The notes under the pieces: generated by a model
Told to the model about the DNA's origin: nothing
The model's database searches: none
What the model saw: the letters and a program-made list of their open reading frames with translations, nothing else
Position numbers and translations under genes: made by a program
In this document: one piece after another, positions 25,479 through 35,271 of the stretch
Layout: each line of letters begins with the position of its first letter
Numbering within the stretch: position 1 is the stretch's first letter
Assembly (NCBI RefSeq): GCF_002196705.1
Contig: NZ_NADJ01000039.1
Span: 493,631-557,630 of the forward strand
Direction of reading: 5' to 3'
Origin: Desulfosporosinus sp. FKB
GTDB taxonomy: Bacteria > Bacillota > Desulfitobacteriia > Desulfitobacteriales > Desulfitobacteriaceae
DNA length: 64,000 nt

Positions 25479-25766
25479 GGGTGCACCTCTTTCGTTGAAC
25501 CTAAAAAACTTTATACTTTATACAATATATTCACGAATTAATCAGAAAAACCTCTTTTTTTGAGAAAATAATAACTAATTTTTTAGAGGGACAACTATTA
25601 TTTAAGATTTAATCTTGTATAATAAACGCCCTATCTTGATTCAAAGATCACTTTATTATCTGCATCATTCCGCTAACTTTTTGATATCTGCTTTAACTGA
25701 ATCTCAATATGAACAAATGATCATAGCACTAATTTACCTGTTATATTTGAAAGAAAGTGTATAAGC

Positions 25767-25787
25767 AAAAAAGCAGGAACACTGCTT
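25767..25787 (-). terminator. Short terminator after the ParR-like gene
   Basis: On the minus strand AGCAG-TGTTC-CTGCT then six T, 77 bp past the stop of the ParR-like gene. The rest of the 25479-25863 gap shows nothing recognisable. Confidence 0.5.
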
Positions 25788-25863
25788 AAATTTAAACAGC
25801 ATACCTACTCTTTGCCATTACCAGCAATCATATTGACTATCCTTTGCTTATAAACCCTGAGAA

Positions 25864-26289
25864 TTATTTAGTTTTCCGCTTCGAAAGGTCATGAAATACC
25901 TTTAGTACCTCTTCATCATCTTCAAGTCCAATAATATTATTCATAAGATGCTGATATCCCAGAGATGATTTAGATTGGTATTCACTTTTGCTAAGGGCCG
26001 TCCCTTCAGTAAACAATGCCTCCAGAGAAAAGGAGTCTGCTTGGGAATCGATTGGAGTATCTTCCTCAATCTCTTTTGAACCGTTATGTTCATGAACATC
26101 GCTGCTTCCTATCATGTTTGACTGTGTCAGGAACCTCTTCGCGGCGTGACAACTTTTAAACATTATGCGCAAGGCTTCTTTAATAAAATCATTTCGCAAA
26201 TCCGGCTCTATTTGTTGCAAATCCTGCCAAAGTTCAATGTCAGCCTCATTAAAATCCAGAGGAATAGAGGACGGTAAAGGCGTTATCAT
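25864..26289 (-). CDS. ParR-like adaptor of the actin-type partition pair
   Basis: 141 residues. The N-terminus, PLDFNEADIELWQDLQQIEP followed by DLRNDFIKEALRIM, has the spacing of the ribbon-helix-helix region seen in ParR/StbB-type partners; the middle is acidic and low-complexity, and the C-terminus (EEVLKVFHDLSKRKTK) is a short helix like those that cap ParM filaments. Its ATG overlaps the ParM-like stop by 4 bp (ATGA), so the two are coupled. The assignment rests mainly on this context. Confidence 0.55.
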   Translation of the reverse strand: MITPLPSSIPLDFNEADIELWQDLQQIEPDLRNDFIKEALRIMFKSCHAAKRFLTQSNMIGSSDVHEHNGSKEIEEDTPIDSQADSFSLEALFTEGTALSKSEYQSKSSLGYQHLMNNIIGLEDDEEVLKVFHDLSKRKTK

Positions 26290-27395
26290 ACGGTGGAATT
26301 TTCCTTCTTAGTTAATGAGTTGATTAAGGTCGAAGCCATTATTCTAAATCCCGCAGCATTCCCAAACTGTGGATTGTCAATTAAGACTTTGTTTTCTATT
26401 TGAATATGGTTAAATACCTTTTCGCCAACATTTCCGGCAACTAGAACCGTGTGTATCTTGCCAAGCATTGGTTTCAGGGTTTTCTTTACTTCTCGGGTAA
26501 TATCTGCTCCCAACTGAGCTAACATGGTTTGCATAATTGGATTGAGATTTAAGGACCCATTATTCCACGGATATTGTCCTTGATTAACGCGGAAAATTTT
26601 ATCCAGTTCTTTATCATCCGTCTCAATAGAATTTGCGTGAGAACTTGTCATTTCTTTAAGCTTTTCCGCCACACCGGTGTATGCCCATTTCAAGCCTTTC
26701 TCAATACTGAAGGAGTTTGGCGGATCAAGCATAACACCATCATAAAACGTTGCGATATCCGTTGTTCGAAAACCGGCATCAATGACAACAACATAGCCGT
26801 TAAAAAGCTTCTCATTCGTCGGAAGTCCGTATTCGTCGAGAGTTTCTTTTATAAACACGCCATAACTCTGCGGAAGCACCCGTGAGCGAAGAATATTCAG
26901 ATGACGTGTCGTTCCTTCTAAAGGACCGGAAAGGAACTTTACAGAAAAGGACCCCTTTAGCTCAGCTTCATATTTTTCCTTCAAGCTCGAATAGTATTTT
27001 ACCGGTACACCTGTCCCCAGATAGACATTAACCTTTGGATTTTGTTGAGCTAGGGCTAAAGCAACTACTAATAATGAGGTAGCCTCCTCATCAGAAGATT
27101 TATCTTCATCCCAACAATAGTGAGCTTCGTTAGGGTTTAAGCTTTCCGCTAAACTCCCCATAAAATAATGGTTTTCTACACCTGTTGAATTATTCTTAAC
27201 AATCACATCAAGCGAAGAGACTTGGGTTTCAATATCTGAACCCTTATCCATTAAAATGTTCCCTAAGGTTGAGAAAATCCGTTCATTGCCTTTACAGATT
27301 ACCGCAGGAAATAAGATCTTCGTATCGCGGGTGTCCAGTTTAATTGCTCCAAATCCCGGATCAGCTCCGGCTATGAGAATATCACTGTCAAGCAC
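26286..27395 (-). CDS. ParM/Alp-type actin-like ATPase
   Basis: 369 residues from a GTG at 27395 that follows GGAGG by 7 nt; the frame is open upstream but that part has no ribosome site and is not ParM-like. Phosphate-1 loop ADPGFGAIKL (Asp 12), phosphate-2 DAGFRTTDIATF (about 205) and the adenosine motif VLVAGNVGEKVF (about 317) define the actin-like ATPase fold of plasmid-segregation ParM/Alp proteins. Such proteins polymerise to push DNA apart. No replication gene lies nearby, so this is a chromosomal or integrated copy. It is divergent from a lipoprotein gene. Confidence 0.85.
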   Translation of the reverse strand: MLDSDILIAGADPGFGAIKLDTRDTKILFPAVICKGNERIFSTLGNILMDKGSDIETQVSSLDVIVKNNSTGVENHYFMGSLAESLNPNEAHYCWDEDKSSDEEATSLLVVALALAQQNPKVNVYLGTGVPVKYYSSLKEKYEAELKGSFSVKFLSGPLEGTTRHLNILRSRVLPQSYGVFIKETLDEYGLPTNEKLFNGYVVVIDAGFRTTDIATFYDGVMLDPPNSFSIEKGLKWAYTGVAEKLKEMTSSHANSIETDDKELDKIFRVNQGQYPWNNGSLNLNPIMQTMLAQLGADITREVKKTLKPMLGKIHTVLVAGNVGEKVFNHIQIENKVLIDNPQFGNAAGFRIMASTLINSLTKKENSTV

Positions 27396-27570
27396 ACTCG
27401 TTCCTCCTCGCCAAGATTCTATTAAATTCCACATAATCTTTGTCAAACTACTAATACTTACCATTATATACGAATTTTTGACGCTTGTAAAAATGAATGT
27501 ATTTAATTTTGTAATCATTAAAAAATGTATTAAAATAGTAGTGATAAAATTGTTTTTGGGGTGACTGAGA

Positions 27571-27963
27571 ATGAAAAAAATAGCAACGTTTATTCTTCTT
27601 TTTCTTCTTGTAGTTGGATTAACCGCCTGTAATTCAAAAACGCCATCGGACACTTCTCAAAATACGGTTACTTATACAAAAGAATTTTCGTATCTTCCGG
27701 CTTACAATAATATGCAATACCAGAGTTTAACCCAAACCGACCAAAGTCAAACTGCTAGGTACCTAATTAAAAATACAATCGTCGATAAAGTTTTAAAGGA
27801 CTATGGGGATATCCTCAAAAATGACGGCTGGACTCTAAGCTGGAGTTATACGAAAGATAAAAAGCCCGCAAGCCTCGTTGCCCAGAAAGACAATCATACC
27901 ATCGCCTTGCTGCCGCGGCAAAGCAATAAAGACGTTTTATTGATGATCTCGGGTCCGAAGTAA
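27571..27963 (+). CDS. Small lipoprotein of unknown function
   Basis: 130 residues with a lipoprotein signal peptide: KK, a hydrophobic core (IATFILLFLLVVGL) and the lipobox LTAC with Cys 20. The mature part is polar, with alternating strands (TKEFSYLPAYNNMQYQSL; TLSWSYTKDKKPASLVAQKD). No family is recognised. GGGGTGA precedes the ATG. Copy E of the dispersed repeat begins at the very next base after the stop codon. Confidence 0.7.
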   Translation: MKKIATFILLFLLVVGLTACNSKTPSDTSQNTVTYTKEFSYLPAYNNMQYQSLTQTDQSQTARYLIKNTIVDKVLKDYGDILKNDGWTLSWSYTKDKKPASLVAQKDNHTIALLPRQSNKDVLLMISGPK

Positions 27964-28146
27964 AGTGAACTCGTTCAGCTAAAGCTGAACATCGGGGCTT
28001 CAGATACAATAATGTCCAGTGGACATTATTGCCGAGCCGCCTTTCCCAATAGAAATACTTAGCGGCGAAGGAGGACTCTACCCCGCCTGAAGTTAACGAA
28101 GGACCACCTCCACTTATAGAAGTGGGAGTCTTAAAAATTGGATCAA
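27964..28146 (+). repeat. Dispersed structured repeat, copy E (full length, subfamily 2)
   Basis: Nearly identical to copy D: hairpin 2 AATAATGTCC-AGT-GGACATTATT, helix 3 GCCGC/GCGGC, terminal hairpin with CCACTT/AAGTGG, tail CTTAAAAATTGGATCAA. Its first base follows directly on the TAA of the lipoprotein gene. Confidence 0.85.
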
Positions 28147-28147
28147 G

Positions 28148-28182
28148 CATGCCCTCGACAAAGCATCTTTGCCGAGGGCATG
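28148..28182. terminator. Strong bidirectional hairpin before nfo
   Basis: CATGCCCTCG-A-CAAAG and CTTTG-C-CGAGGGCATG form a 16-pair stem with one mismatch. It lies between the converging lipoprotein and endonuclease IV genes. Confidence 0.75.
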
Positions 28183-28197
28183 TTTGACTCTCTGATA

Positions 28198-29031
28198 TTA
28201 TTCCGTATAAAGATCTCTCAATAGGGCTATCTCTTGAGCGTAACCGTTCGTATCGTTTGGTGTTTCAAGGAAAAAGGGCAGATGACGAAGTTTGGGATGG
28301 TTGATCACTCGGGTTATAGCTTCCAGGCCAATCGACCCTTCACCAATTTTGGCATGGCGGTCTTTGTGGCTGCTCTTAGAATTCATACTATCATTAAGAT
28401 GAATGGCATACAGTCTCTCTAAACCGATAACTTTGTCAAAGGAAGTAAGCACGCCGTCAAGGTCATTGACAATATCGTACCCGGCGTCATAAACATGACA
28501 AGTATCTAAGCAAACGCCCACTTTTTCAGTGAGAATTACACCCTCTAAAATCTGCTTAATCTCTTCAAAAGTACGGCCCACCTCTGTGCCTTTGCCCGCC
28601 ATGGTTTCCAGCAGTACTTTAGTTGTCTGTTCGGGTTTCAAGAGATTATTAAGTTGGTCAATTATTTGTTGAATACCAACATCACTACCTTGTCCTCCAT
28701 GGCTGCCCGGATGAAAATTATACAGGTTGCCCGGTATATATTCCATTCGAATCAAATCGTCAGCCATTACTTCTGCCGCAAATTCTCTTGTTCTTCCCTC
28801 CGGCGAGCAGGCATTAAGAGTGTAAGGGGCGTGAGCCAAAATTGACGCAAATTGATTTTCCTGGATTATCTTAAGTAATCCCTCAACATCCTTAGGATCA
28901 ATTTCTTTGGCTTTGCTGCCTCTTGGATTACGGGTGAAAAATTGAAAGGTATTAGCGTTGATTTTCAGTGCCTCATTTCCAATCGCCTTGAATCCTTTGG
29001 AAATTGAAAGATGGCAGCCAATGTTCAGCAT
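28198..29031 (-). CDS. nfo: Endonuclease IV (deoxyribonuclease IV)
   Basis: 277 residues beginning [20 protein letters not shown]. The family's metal-binding blocks are visible: [55 protein letters not shown] and [12 protein letters not shown]. It cleaves AP sites in base-excision repair with three zinc ions. The ATG follows AAGGATAACT, and its start lies 2 bp behind the stop of the phosphoesterase gene, forming a two-gene unit. Confidence 0.95.
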   Translation of the reverse strand: MLNIGCHLSISKGFKAIGNEALKINANTFQFFTRNPRGSKAKEIDPKDVEGLLKIIQENQFASILAHAPYTLNACSPEGRTREFAAEVMADDLIRMEYIPGNLYNFHPGSHGGQGSDVGIQQIIDQLNNLLKPEQTTKVLLETMAGKGTEVGRTFEEIKQILEGVILTEKVGVCLDTCHVYDAGYDIVNDLDGVLTSFDKVIGLERLYAIHLNDSMNSKSSHKDRHAKIGEGSIGLEAITRVINHPKLRHLPFFLETPNDTNGYAQEIALLRDLYTE

Positions 29032-29033
29032 AG

Positions 29034-29774
29034 TTATCCTTCTTTCTTAGGTTTGGTTAGACTGCGATAAATCCCTGTTCTCAATTCCTGAATGTATTCC
29101 TGTTTCTCAGGCATGTCGGTTAAGCCGGCCTGGTTAACAGCCAGATCGATATCATAAGGTACTCTTACAAGAGCTATAGAAAAGGAGGATGGATGTTTGC
29201 CATTTAATATTCCTTCAATTATGCCATAGGAAGCTTGGGTTATATCAAGAGGATTGCCCACACTACCAACATTAAAAATTGTCTTTCCAGCGAAATGATC
29301 GATGTGAGCTCCATGAATATCCCCATATCCAACCACATCTGCTTCGATATCAAGGGTAGGAGTGGCTTCAAATAGTTTTAGTCGTTCTTGACGCTTCGTA
29401 GAAAGATAAACTCTATGAAAAAGATCATTAGGGGAAGCATGACAGAGCCTTAGGAGCTTACCGCTAATATAAAATTCTTTGTACATCGGCAAGTCTCTCA
29501 GATACTTTAATCGTTCTGCTCCCAGCCTGCTCTGATGCCAGGTTAATACTTCCCGCCCCTTGTGTTCGGTTAAAAAATGATCCCAGTTGCCTTTAATGAC
29601 GACTTCACAGTTTTCCCTAATAGTATCGACTGCTTCTGCCGGGTTAGGTCCCTTCCCCGCTAAATCACCCAGGCAGTAAATGCTCTGAATATTCTTGTTT
29701 CTAATATCAGCCAACACCGCTTCTAAAGCAGGCATATTACCATGAATATCCGATATTATTGCAATTCTATCCAT
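29034..29774 (-). CDS. Calcineurin-like metallophosphoesterase
   Basis: 246 residues with the metallophosphatase motifs DIHGN (residues 9-13), [15 protein letters not shown] and GDIHGAH/NVGSVG. The build matches YfcE/MJ0936-type phosphodiesterases. The ATG at 29774 has AAGGAG upstream. It is co-oriented with nfo and leads that unit. The physiological substrate is not known. Confidence 0.88.
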   Translation of the reverse strand: MDRIAIISDIHGNMPALEAVLADIRNKNIQSIYCLGDLAGKGPNPAEAVDTIRENCEVVIKGNWDHFLTEHKGREVLTWHQSRLGAERLKYLRDLPMYKEFYISGKLLRLCHASPNDLFHRVYLSTKRQERLKLFEATPTLDIEADVVGYGDIHGAHIDHFAGKTIFNVGSVGNPLDITQASYGIIEGILNGKHPSSFSIALVRVPYDIDLAVNQAGLTDMPEKQEYIQELRTGIYRSLTKPKKEG

Positions 29775-30056
29775 ATTGTCTCCTTGCATCATCTTTTATA
29801 CTACTTACTTTACACCTTTTTATAGTTACATAGAAGTATTTGGAATAAGAAAACGTGGGGACAGGCATTACTGCTGTGAACAATAAACCATCCCCACATT
29901 CTTTGTTGGCCAATTTTCTTTTCTCCAGGAATATATTTTATCCTTAACTATACAATGATTAATAAGGGCTTCCGGTGCTCCTTTTTACTCCTGTTATGTC
30001 ATATCGCTAATAACAAACGGGATAGATTAGGCGTTAAATGCGAGGAGGTGGAAATA

Positions 30057-30638
30057 ATTCCAGAGCTTTCAAGGAAAAACTTCGTCTCAGTTAATTCCCT
30101 TGTCTATAATTTTGGAGAAAGACAATCATTCATCTCCACGTTAAATGATCTTACCTTCGGGAAAAAGGTTCTCTTCGCCTGTATAGGTACGGACCGAGCA
30201 ACGGGTGATTGTCTGGGACCACTGGTCGGCACAAATTTAAAGCGTTTAGGGTATACAGTATCAGGGACATTAGCCGAACCACTGCACGCACAAAATTTAA
30301 TTTCAGAAATCAATAACGTCCTGGCGATCCAGCGGCCCGATATAGTTATTGCTGTTGATGCCTGCCTCGGTAAGACTGAAGATATTGGCATGATCACCCT
30401 CGCTGATTCTCCCTTAACCCCTGGTTCTGCGGTACACAAAAATTTGCCCTCAGTAGGTGATGTTTCTATTTTAGGGGTTGTGAATGTCGGAGGTTTTTTT
30501 GAATTTCAGGTTCTGCAAGGAACCCGTCTACATACGGTTATGAAACTTGCTGCTGATATTACCCATTTAATTTGGCGGGCAATACCAGTCTCCTCTGGGG
30601 CACACACAAGCTATCAACAGAAGGGAACTGGGTCATAA
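30057..30638 (+). CDS. yyaC: Spore protease YyaC family protein, apparent ATT start
   Basis: About 193 residues: FACIGTDRATGDCLGPLVG, AEPLHAQNL, PDIVIAVDACLGKTEDIG and NLPSVGDVSILGVVN match YyaC, a sporulation protein with the hydrogenase-maturation-protease/GPR-like fold. AGGAGG at 30043-30048 is spaced 8 nt from an ATT (30057), with no ATG, GTG or TTG at a usual distance downstream. The frame stays open upstream to an ATG at 29955 that has no ribosome site and gives a non-YyaC extension. A GTG overlapping the ribosome site is the other option. Supports a spore-forming host. Confidence 0.78.
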   Translation: MPELSRKNFVSVNSLVYNFGERQSFISTLNDLTFGKKVLFACIGTDRATGDCLGPLVGTNLKRLGYTVSGTLAEPLHAQNLISEINNVLAIQRPDIVIAVDACLGKTEDIGMITLADSPLTPGSAVHKNLPSVGDVSILGVVNVGGFFEFQVLQGTRLHTVMKLAADITHLIWRAIPVSSGAHTSYQQKGTGS

Positions 30639-30663
30639 TTTTTACTCAATGTCAATGGGGGAT

Positions 30664-30885
30664 TTATAAACCCGAAACTGACTGTAAGATATTAACCCTT
30701 TCTTCGAGCTCTTTACTGTATCTGAATCTATCTAATATTTCCGATTCTAAGCCCAATTGATCCAACGTTGATTTCCCTCGCAGGAACCAATAGATGCATC
30801 TGCAGTCTTGAACTTTGCAGCCCATTTCTAAGAGCTTTGAGCCTTCTTCAATTAAATTTTTTAGATCCTCTGCCTGAATCTCCAT
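30664..30885 (-). CDS. Small conserved-looking protein of unknown function
   Basis: 73 residues from the ATG at 30885, which follows AAGGAGGATAAG. It is helical and charged (MEIQAEDLKNLIEEGSKLLE) with three cysteines in KVQDCRCIYWFLRG and an upstream GCK. It converges with yyaC. No family recognised; the good ribosome site and composition support a real gene. Confidence 0.6.
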   Translation of the reverse strand: MEIQAEDLKNLIEEGSKLLEMGCKVQDCRCIYWFLRGKSTLDQLGLESEILDRFRYSKELEERVNILQSVSGL

Positions 30886-30981
30886 TCTTATCCTCCTTAG
30901 CTTACTTAAACTAAATGATAAGTAAACAGTCAAATAGAGCTAACTTAAAATAATTTATTGAACCCGGACTTGTTTTAAGCC

Positions 30982-31041
30982 ACTTAAGAAGTAAGAAGGC
31001 CATAAATTCTGATTTCATCTCAGAGTATTGGCCCCTTAAGC
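30982..31041 (+). other. Imperfect long hairpin in the gap before the HPt gene
   Basis: ACTTAAG ... GGCCA ... CTGA/TCAG ... TGGCC ... CTTAAG nest within 60 bp, followed at about 31069 by GTGCC-TAAT-GGCAC. The 30886-31287 gap holds no open frame with a ribosome site. It may be a structured leader or small RNA. Confidence 0.3.
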
Positions 31042-31287
31042 ATACTTAAATTCATGGATCTTGGGAAGTGCCTAATGGCACAAAAACAGTATGCCAAAAG
31101 CACAATTTTATAGGACTAAAGATTTAAGCTGATTGGGAGGAACTAGACGGTTTGTGATCCACAACAAGAGAAAAAGAGTTATCGGAACTTTTTAATTCTA
31201 AAGATAAAGAAAAAATTAGAGAATCATATTACACATTGTCGTATATTGAGGTATACTAAAATTAATTTGATAAAAAGGAGTGCCTTT

Positions 31288-31659
31288 ATGAACCCCTCCT
31301 GTAGGTACGATCTTAAAGGTTTTTCAGATGAACTTGGACTTCCTTTAAAAGATACAGCTGACCTGTTCTCTGAGTTTATTACAGAAATCAAAAATGAATT
31401 GTCTCAAGCAGAAAACGTCTTGACAAACAATAACCTTGAGGAACTTCAACGGATTAACCATAACATCAAGGGAATATCCGCAAACTTTAAGATTTTAGAC
31501 CTATATGAACAAACTTGCAAAATAAGTAAGGTCTTAAAGAGCAGCTGCGATAATCTGTCTCTGCAATCACTATTAAATAATCTTTTTATCATTTATGAAA
31601 ATGCTGTTCAGGAAATAACAGCTTTCTTTGCGTATCAAGGTATCGATATCAAGCAATAA
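31288..31659 (+). CDS. HPt-domain histidine phosphotransfer protein
   Basis: 123 residues, all helical. The phospho-acceptor is His 58 in INHNIKGISANFKILDL, the HxxKG motif of HPt modules. AAGGAG precedes the ATG at 31288. It is followed 71 bp later by a LuxR-type regulator and faces a hybrid histidine kinase, so the three make a phosphorelay (kinase, receivers, HPt, output regulator). Confidence 0.85.
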   Translation: MNPSCRYDLKGFSDELGLPLKDTADLFSEFITEIKNELSQAENVLTNNNLEELQRINHNIKGISANFKILDLYEQTCKISKVLKSSCDNLSLQSLLNNLFIIYENAVQEITAFFAYQGIDIKQ

Positions 31660-31730
31660 TTTTAGTTCACTGGCTGACCTATTTTAATTTAGAAGAATTG
31701 ATTATCTTTATACATATTAAAGAGGTAATT

Positions 31731-32390
31731 ATGTTGAAGGTTCTAATAGCAGATGATCAAAAGCTCTTAAGAGAAAGTTTCAAAACGATTATTGAAAAAA
31801 ATAGCGAGATGCAGGTTGTAGCATGTGCTGCCAATGGCAAAGAGGCCTACGAATTATGTACTAAACTTAAACCGGATGTTGTACTCATGGACATCTCGAT
31901 GCCTTTATGCAATGGAACTGAAGCAACCAAATTGATTAAATCAAAATATCCCGACATTAAAGTTCTAATAGTTACTGCCTCCGACGACGAAAGCGATGTT
32001 TCACAAGCGATAATCAATGGGGCGGACGGTTATATTCTCAAGACTGTTGGAACAGAAGAATTAATTCTTTCCATAAAAAGCACATACCTTGGCCTGCAAA
32101 TTATTCACAAGGATGTTTTTAAACCTGCAGCATTCGCCGGCTCTTCTGAAGAACCGAATACGATAAGACACAACCAAGTAACCATTGAGGGAATTGACGT
32201 AAGACTAACAGATCGAGAATTAGACATTGTCCAAATGATTGTTGAGGGAAAAGATAACAAAGAAATAAGCGCCACCCTGTTCATTGCCGAAGGGACCGTT
32301 AAAAATATAATTACCACGATAATCTCTAAACTTCACCTTAAGGACAGGACACAACTCGCAGTGTTCGCCCTCAAAAATTTATTAGTGTAA
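31731..32390 (+). CDS. NarL/LuxR family response regulator
   Basis: 219 residues: receiver domain (VLIADDQKLLRESF; acceptor Asp in PDVVLMDISMPL; DGYILKTVG) and a C-terminal LuxR-type HTH (LTDRELDIVQMIVEGKDNKE, then IAEGTVKNIITTIISKLHL). It is the likely output of the phosphorelay with the HPt protein before it and the convergent hybrid kinase. The ATG at 31731 has AAAGAGG 6 nt upstream. Copy F of the repeat begins a few bases after its stop. Confidence 0.92.
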   Translation: MLKVLIADDQKLLRESFKTIIEKNSEMQVVACAANGKEAYELCTKLKPDVVLMDISMPLCNGTEATKLIKSKYPDIKVLIVTASDDESDVSQAIINGADGYILKTVGTEELILSIKSTYLGLQIIHKDVFKPAAFAGSSEEPNTIRHNQVTIEGIDVRLTDRELDIVQMIVEGKDNKEISATLFIAEGTVKNIITTIISKLHLKDRTQLAVFALKNLLV

Positions 32391-32396
32391 TCTAAG

Positions 32397-32497
32397 CGTG
32401 AACTCTTCAGCTAAAGCTGAACATCGGTGCTTCGGTGACGAAGCAAGGTATTGGAACCACTCCTACTTGTGGAAATGGGAGTCTTACGATTGGACAA
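32397..32497 (+). repeat. Dispersed structured repeat, copy F (internally deleted, subfamily 1)
   Basis: Left end GTGAACTCTTCAGCTAAAGCTGAAC, then GCTTCGGTGACGAAGC joined to AAGGTATTGGAAC by a deletion at a shared CGAAG, then ACTCC/GGGAGT and the tail CTTACGATTGGACAAA. It lies between converging genes. Confidence 0.75.
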
Positions 32498-32532
32498 AGC
32501 TATGTAAAAAGCTTTATCTGTTTAAGTTCAAT

Positions 32533-35271
32533 TCAATTACCCTTAATCTCCAAATATTTGTGAATTTTTTCTTTAAGGATGGCTAGGGTAATTGGTTTAC
32601 TAATATAATCATTCATTCCCGCCGCAAGACACTTTTCGCGATCGCCTTCCATAGCGTGGGCGGTCATTGCAATAACAGGAGAGTTCTTGTTTAATAGACT
32701 CAATTTTCTTATTTTATCCGTTGCTTCGTAGCCATCCATCACAGGCATTTGACAATCCATAAAAATAATATTGTATTTTTTAGTATCACATAGTTCAACG
32801 GCCTGCTTCCCATTACTTGCTAAGTCCGCAGAAAAACCAAGCTTATTCAGCATAATCATTTCCAGCCGTTGATTGATCACCTTATCCTCAACAAGCAGGA
32901 TGCAGCTATCTGAAGCTTGTTGCCGGTCTTCCTTTATAGTATGGGGCATAACTTGCTCCTTCCTCGTTGCGGCAGCTTCTGGAAAGGCAAAATTAGAAAT
33001 CGCATCAAGCAGCTCCAACTTTCGGACAGGCTTAGAAATATAACCATAAAACCCCATTGTTTTGGTTAATCTTACCTCTCCTTGCATAACAGCAGAAATA
33101 AGTAAAATTAGTTTGATCTTCCTGTACCTTTCATCTCCCATCACCTGTTTACCAAATTCAAAGCCGTTCATTCCGGGCATTAAATAGTCAACAAGAATAA
33201 ACTGAGGTAATAAATTCTCATCGTCCAGCCCCTTAAGAAACTCAAGGCCCTCAATACCATCTGTAACACTCATGACCTCACAGCCGGTCTCTTTCAAATA
33301 TTCCTGAAAGATCATTCTACTGCTTTCATTGTCATCAACGATCATGATCTTTAATCCTTTTAAGCTGGCGGGAAGAAGTTTTTGTTCTTCATTCCCAACG
33401 GCAATGTTACTTTTTATCATCTCAAGAGTTATAGTAAACGTGCTGCCTTTATTGAGCTTGCTATCTACTGTAATACTTCCGCCCATAAGCCCCAAAATTC
33501 TGCGGGATATGACAAGTCCAAGCCCGGTTCCCTCATACTTCCGTGTTGTAGAAGCATCTGCCTGAGAGAACACTTGAAACAAATGCTGCATGTCCTCCTC
33601 AGAAATACCTATGCCCGTATCCTGAACGTCAATTTGCAAAAGGACATTATCGTCACCTTCCCCTAGTGCTCTTGCTCTGAGGGTTACTTCACCTTGATCT
33701 GTAAATTTAACAGCATTGCCAATAATATTATTCAAGACTTGCCGCAATCTGGCAGGATCTCCTTGAACATGACTCGGAACTCCTGCCGCAATAAAGGATA
33801 GAATTTCGATTCCCTTACCATGGGCTTTCGGCGAAAATAAAGAAACGACGTCTTCGATCAGTCTGGGCAAGTTAAAGGAAATGTTGTCAATCATCATTTT
33901 ACCGGCTTCGATCTTCGAGTAATCCAAAATATCATTTATCAGTACAAGAAGAGCGTCCGTTGAAGCCTTAACCTCAGCCATATAGCTTGCCTGTTCTCTT
34001 TCCAAAGGCATGGCGGAGAGGAGCTCTATATAACCAATAATCCCATTCATAGGGGTCCTTATTTCATGAGACATGTTGGCAAGGAACTGACTTTTGGCTA
34101 TATTCGCCGCTTCGGCAGCTTCCTTAGCCTTTACCAGTTCTTCTTCCGTCTTTTGCTTTTGTTCAAGACTTTGCAGAAATACATTAAACCATTTATATAA
34201 ATCTCCCATTTCGTCACTTAATGTAACAGGTAAGCGAGTTTTAAAATCGATACTGTCCTTTTGGATTTCCTTAAAATAATTAGTTACTTTCTTAATGCGG
34301 CTTACAAATCTCCTGCCGATTAGGAAAGCAGAAAGGAATACGAGGATGATAGAAATGCCAAACAGCAATCCCAGACTTGTATCCTTAATTTTGTTGATAA
34401 TGCTTTGTTCAGAAATAAGTGAGAGAAGGATCCAGGAGTTCCTCTTTGATTTTTCATAAAGAACCACCTTATCATCGCCATCAAAATGTGTTTTAAAGCT
34501 TCCGGAATCAGCATTAACACTCCGCAATAAATCCTCGTTCACTTTACTGCCGATTTTTGACTTATCTGGGCTGTAAACAATTCTGTTTTCCTTATCCAGA
34601 ATCAAATACTCTATGTCATTATAAGTGCTCGTAAAATGATTGTAGAAAACGTCAATATTATAATTCAATACAAGCAAACCGACGGGCTTTTCTATGCGGG
34701 AATTCGGATCTATTGTTTTAAGAATTGTCCCAATAACTATAACCCTTTTAGAGCTTGATTGAAGGTTGATATTGTCTTCAAGGCCCTGCCAAAGAATCGG
34801 GGTTTCAGAGTTCAAGACCTTTTGGTATAAACCAGCCAACGCTTTTTGATTAATTTTTTGTCCGCCCAAAACATCCCCGGCATGATAATGCTGGCCGTTT
34901 AACGAGAAAAGATCAATCGAAACGAGACCTTTAAGATTGGTAAAGCTGCCGAGAATAGAATTTATCATAATTTGTGTCCTTTGCCTCTCCTGCTGAGAGA
35001 CTATCTTTTCATCCTTTGCCAACACCATTTTGATAAAGTTAATACTTGATATGTTGGCGAACAGCCCTTCAACATCATCCGTCAGATCATCCAAGCCGCG
35101 TTGTTTCTCAGTCATCAAGTTTTGTGCAGACATGGTCATTTCGTTTGTCATTGCCGCTTTCGTTTTAACATAAGACATCCTGCCTAAAAGAGCCAAAGGA
35201 AGAACACAGGACAATACTAAAAAAATAGCGAGCTTTTGAGTAATGTTTAGTCTGATTGGTCTTTTTAACAT
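32533..35271 (-). CDS. Hybrid sensor histidine kinase with two receiver domains
   Basis: 912 residues: transmembrane span about 12-32, a large extracytoplasmic Cache-type region to about 285, a second span ([18 protein letters not shown]), HAMP, HisKA with [17 protein letters not shown] (His 402), HATPase ([37 protein letters not shown]), then two receiver domains ([10 protein letters not shown] ... [11 protein letters not shown], and [10 protein letters not shown] ... [14 protein letters not shown]). There is no HPt of its own; the stand-alone HPt at 31288 probably completes the relay. Ligand unknown. Confidence 0.93.
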   Translation of the reverse strand: MLKRPIRLNITQKLAIFLVLSCVLPLALLGRMSYVKTKAAMTNEMTMSAQNLMTEKQRGLDDLTDDVEGLFANISSINFIKMVLAKDEKIVSQQERQRTQIMINSILGSFTNLKGLVSIDLFSLNGQHYHAGDVLGGQKINQKALAGLYQKVLNSETPILWQGLEDNINLQSSSKRVIVIGTILKTIDPNSRIEKPVGLLVLNYNIDVFYNHFTSTYNDIEYLILDKENRIVYSPDKSKIGSKVNEDLLRSVNADSGSFKTHFDGDDKVVLYEKSKRNSWILLSLISEQSIINKIKDTSLGLLFGISIILVFLSAFLIGRRFVSRIKKVTNYFKEIQKDSIDFKTRLPVTLSDEMGDLYKWFNVFLQSLEQKQKTEEELVKAKEAAEAANIAKSQFLANMSHEIRTPMNGIIGYIELLSAMPLEREQASYMAEVKASTDALLVLINDILDYSKIEAGKMMIDNISFNLPRLIEDVVSLFSPKAHGKGIEILSFIAAGVPSHVQGDPARLRQVLNNIIGNAVKFTDQGEVTLRARALGEGDDNVLLQIDVQDTGIGISEEDMQHLFQVFSQADASTTRKYEGTGLGLVISRRILGLMGGSITVDSKLNKGSTFTITLEMIKSNIAVGNEEQKLLPASLKGLKIMIVDDNESSRMIFQEYLKETGCEVMSVTDGIEGLEFLKGLDDENLLPQFILVDYLMPGMNGFEFGKQVMGDERYRKIKLILLISAVMQGEVRLTKTMGFYGYISKPVRKLELLDAISNFAFPEAAATRKEQVMPHTIKEDRQQASDSCILLVEDKVINQRLEMIMLNKLGFSADLASNGKQAVELCDTKKYNIIFMDCQMPVMDGYEATDKIRKLSLLNKNSPVIAMTAHAMEGDREKCLAAGMNDYISKPITLAILKEKIHKYLEIKGN

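Noticed and set aside
27396-27653. 86-residue N-terminal extension of the ParM-like protein
   Set aside because: The ATPase motif begins 12 residues after a GTG with a good ribosome site; the extension overlaps the divergent promoter region and the lipoprotein gene.
27815-28150. Minus-strand reading frame similar in sequence to another at 13400-13669 and partly to 10238-10447
   Set aside because: The likeness comes from the shared non-coding repeat (copies E, D, C). Frames start in different places, lack ribosome sites and run into neighbouring genes; base changes keep hairpins, not codons.
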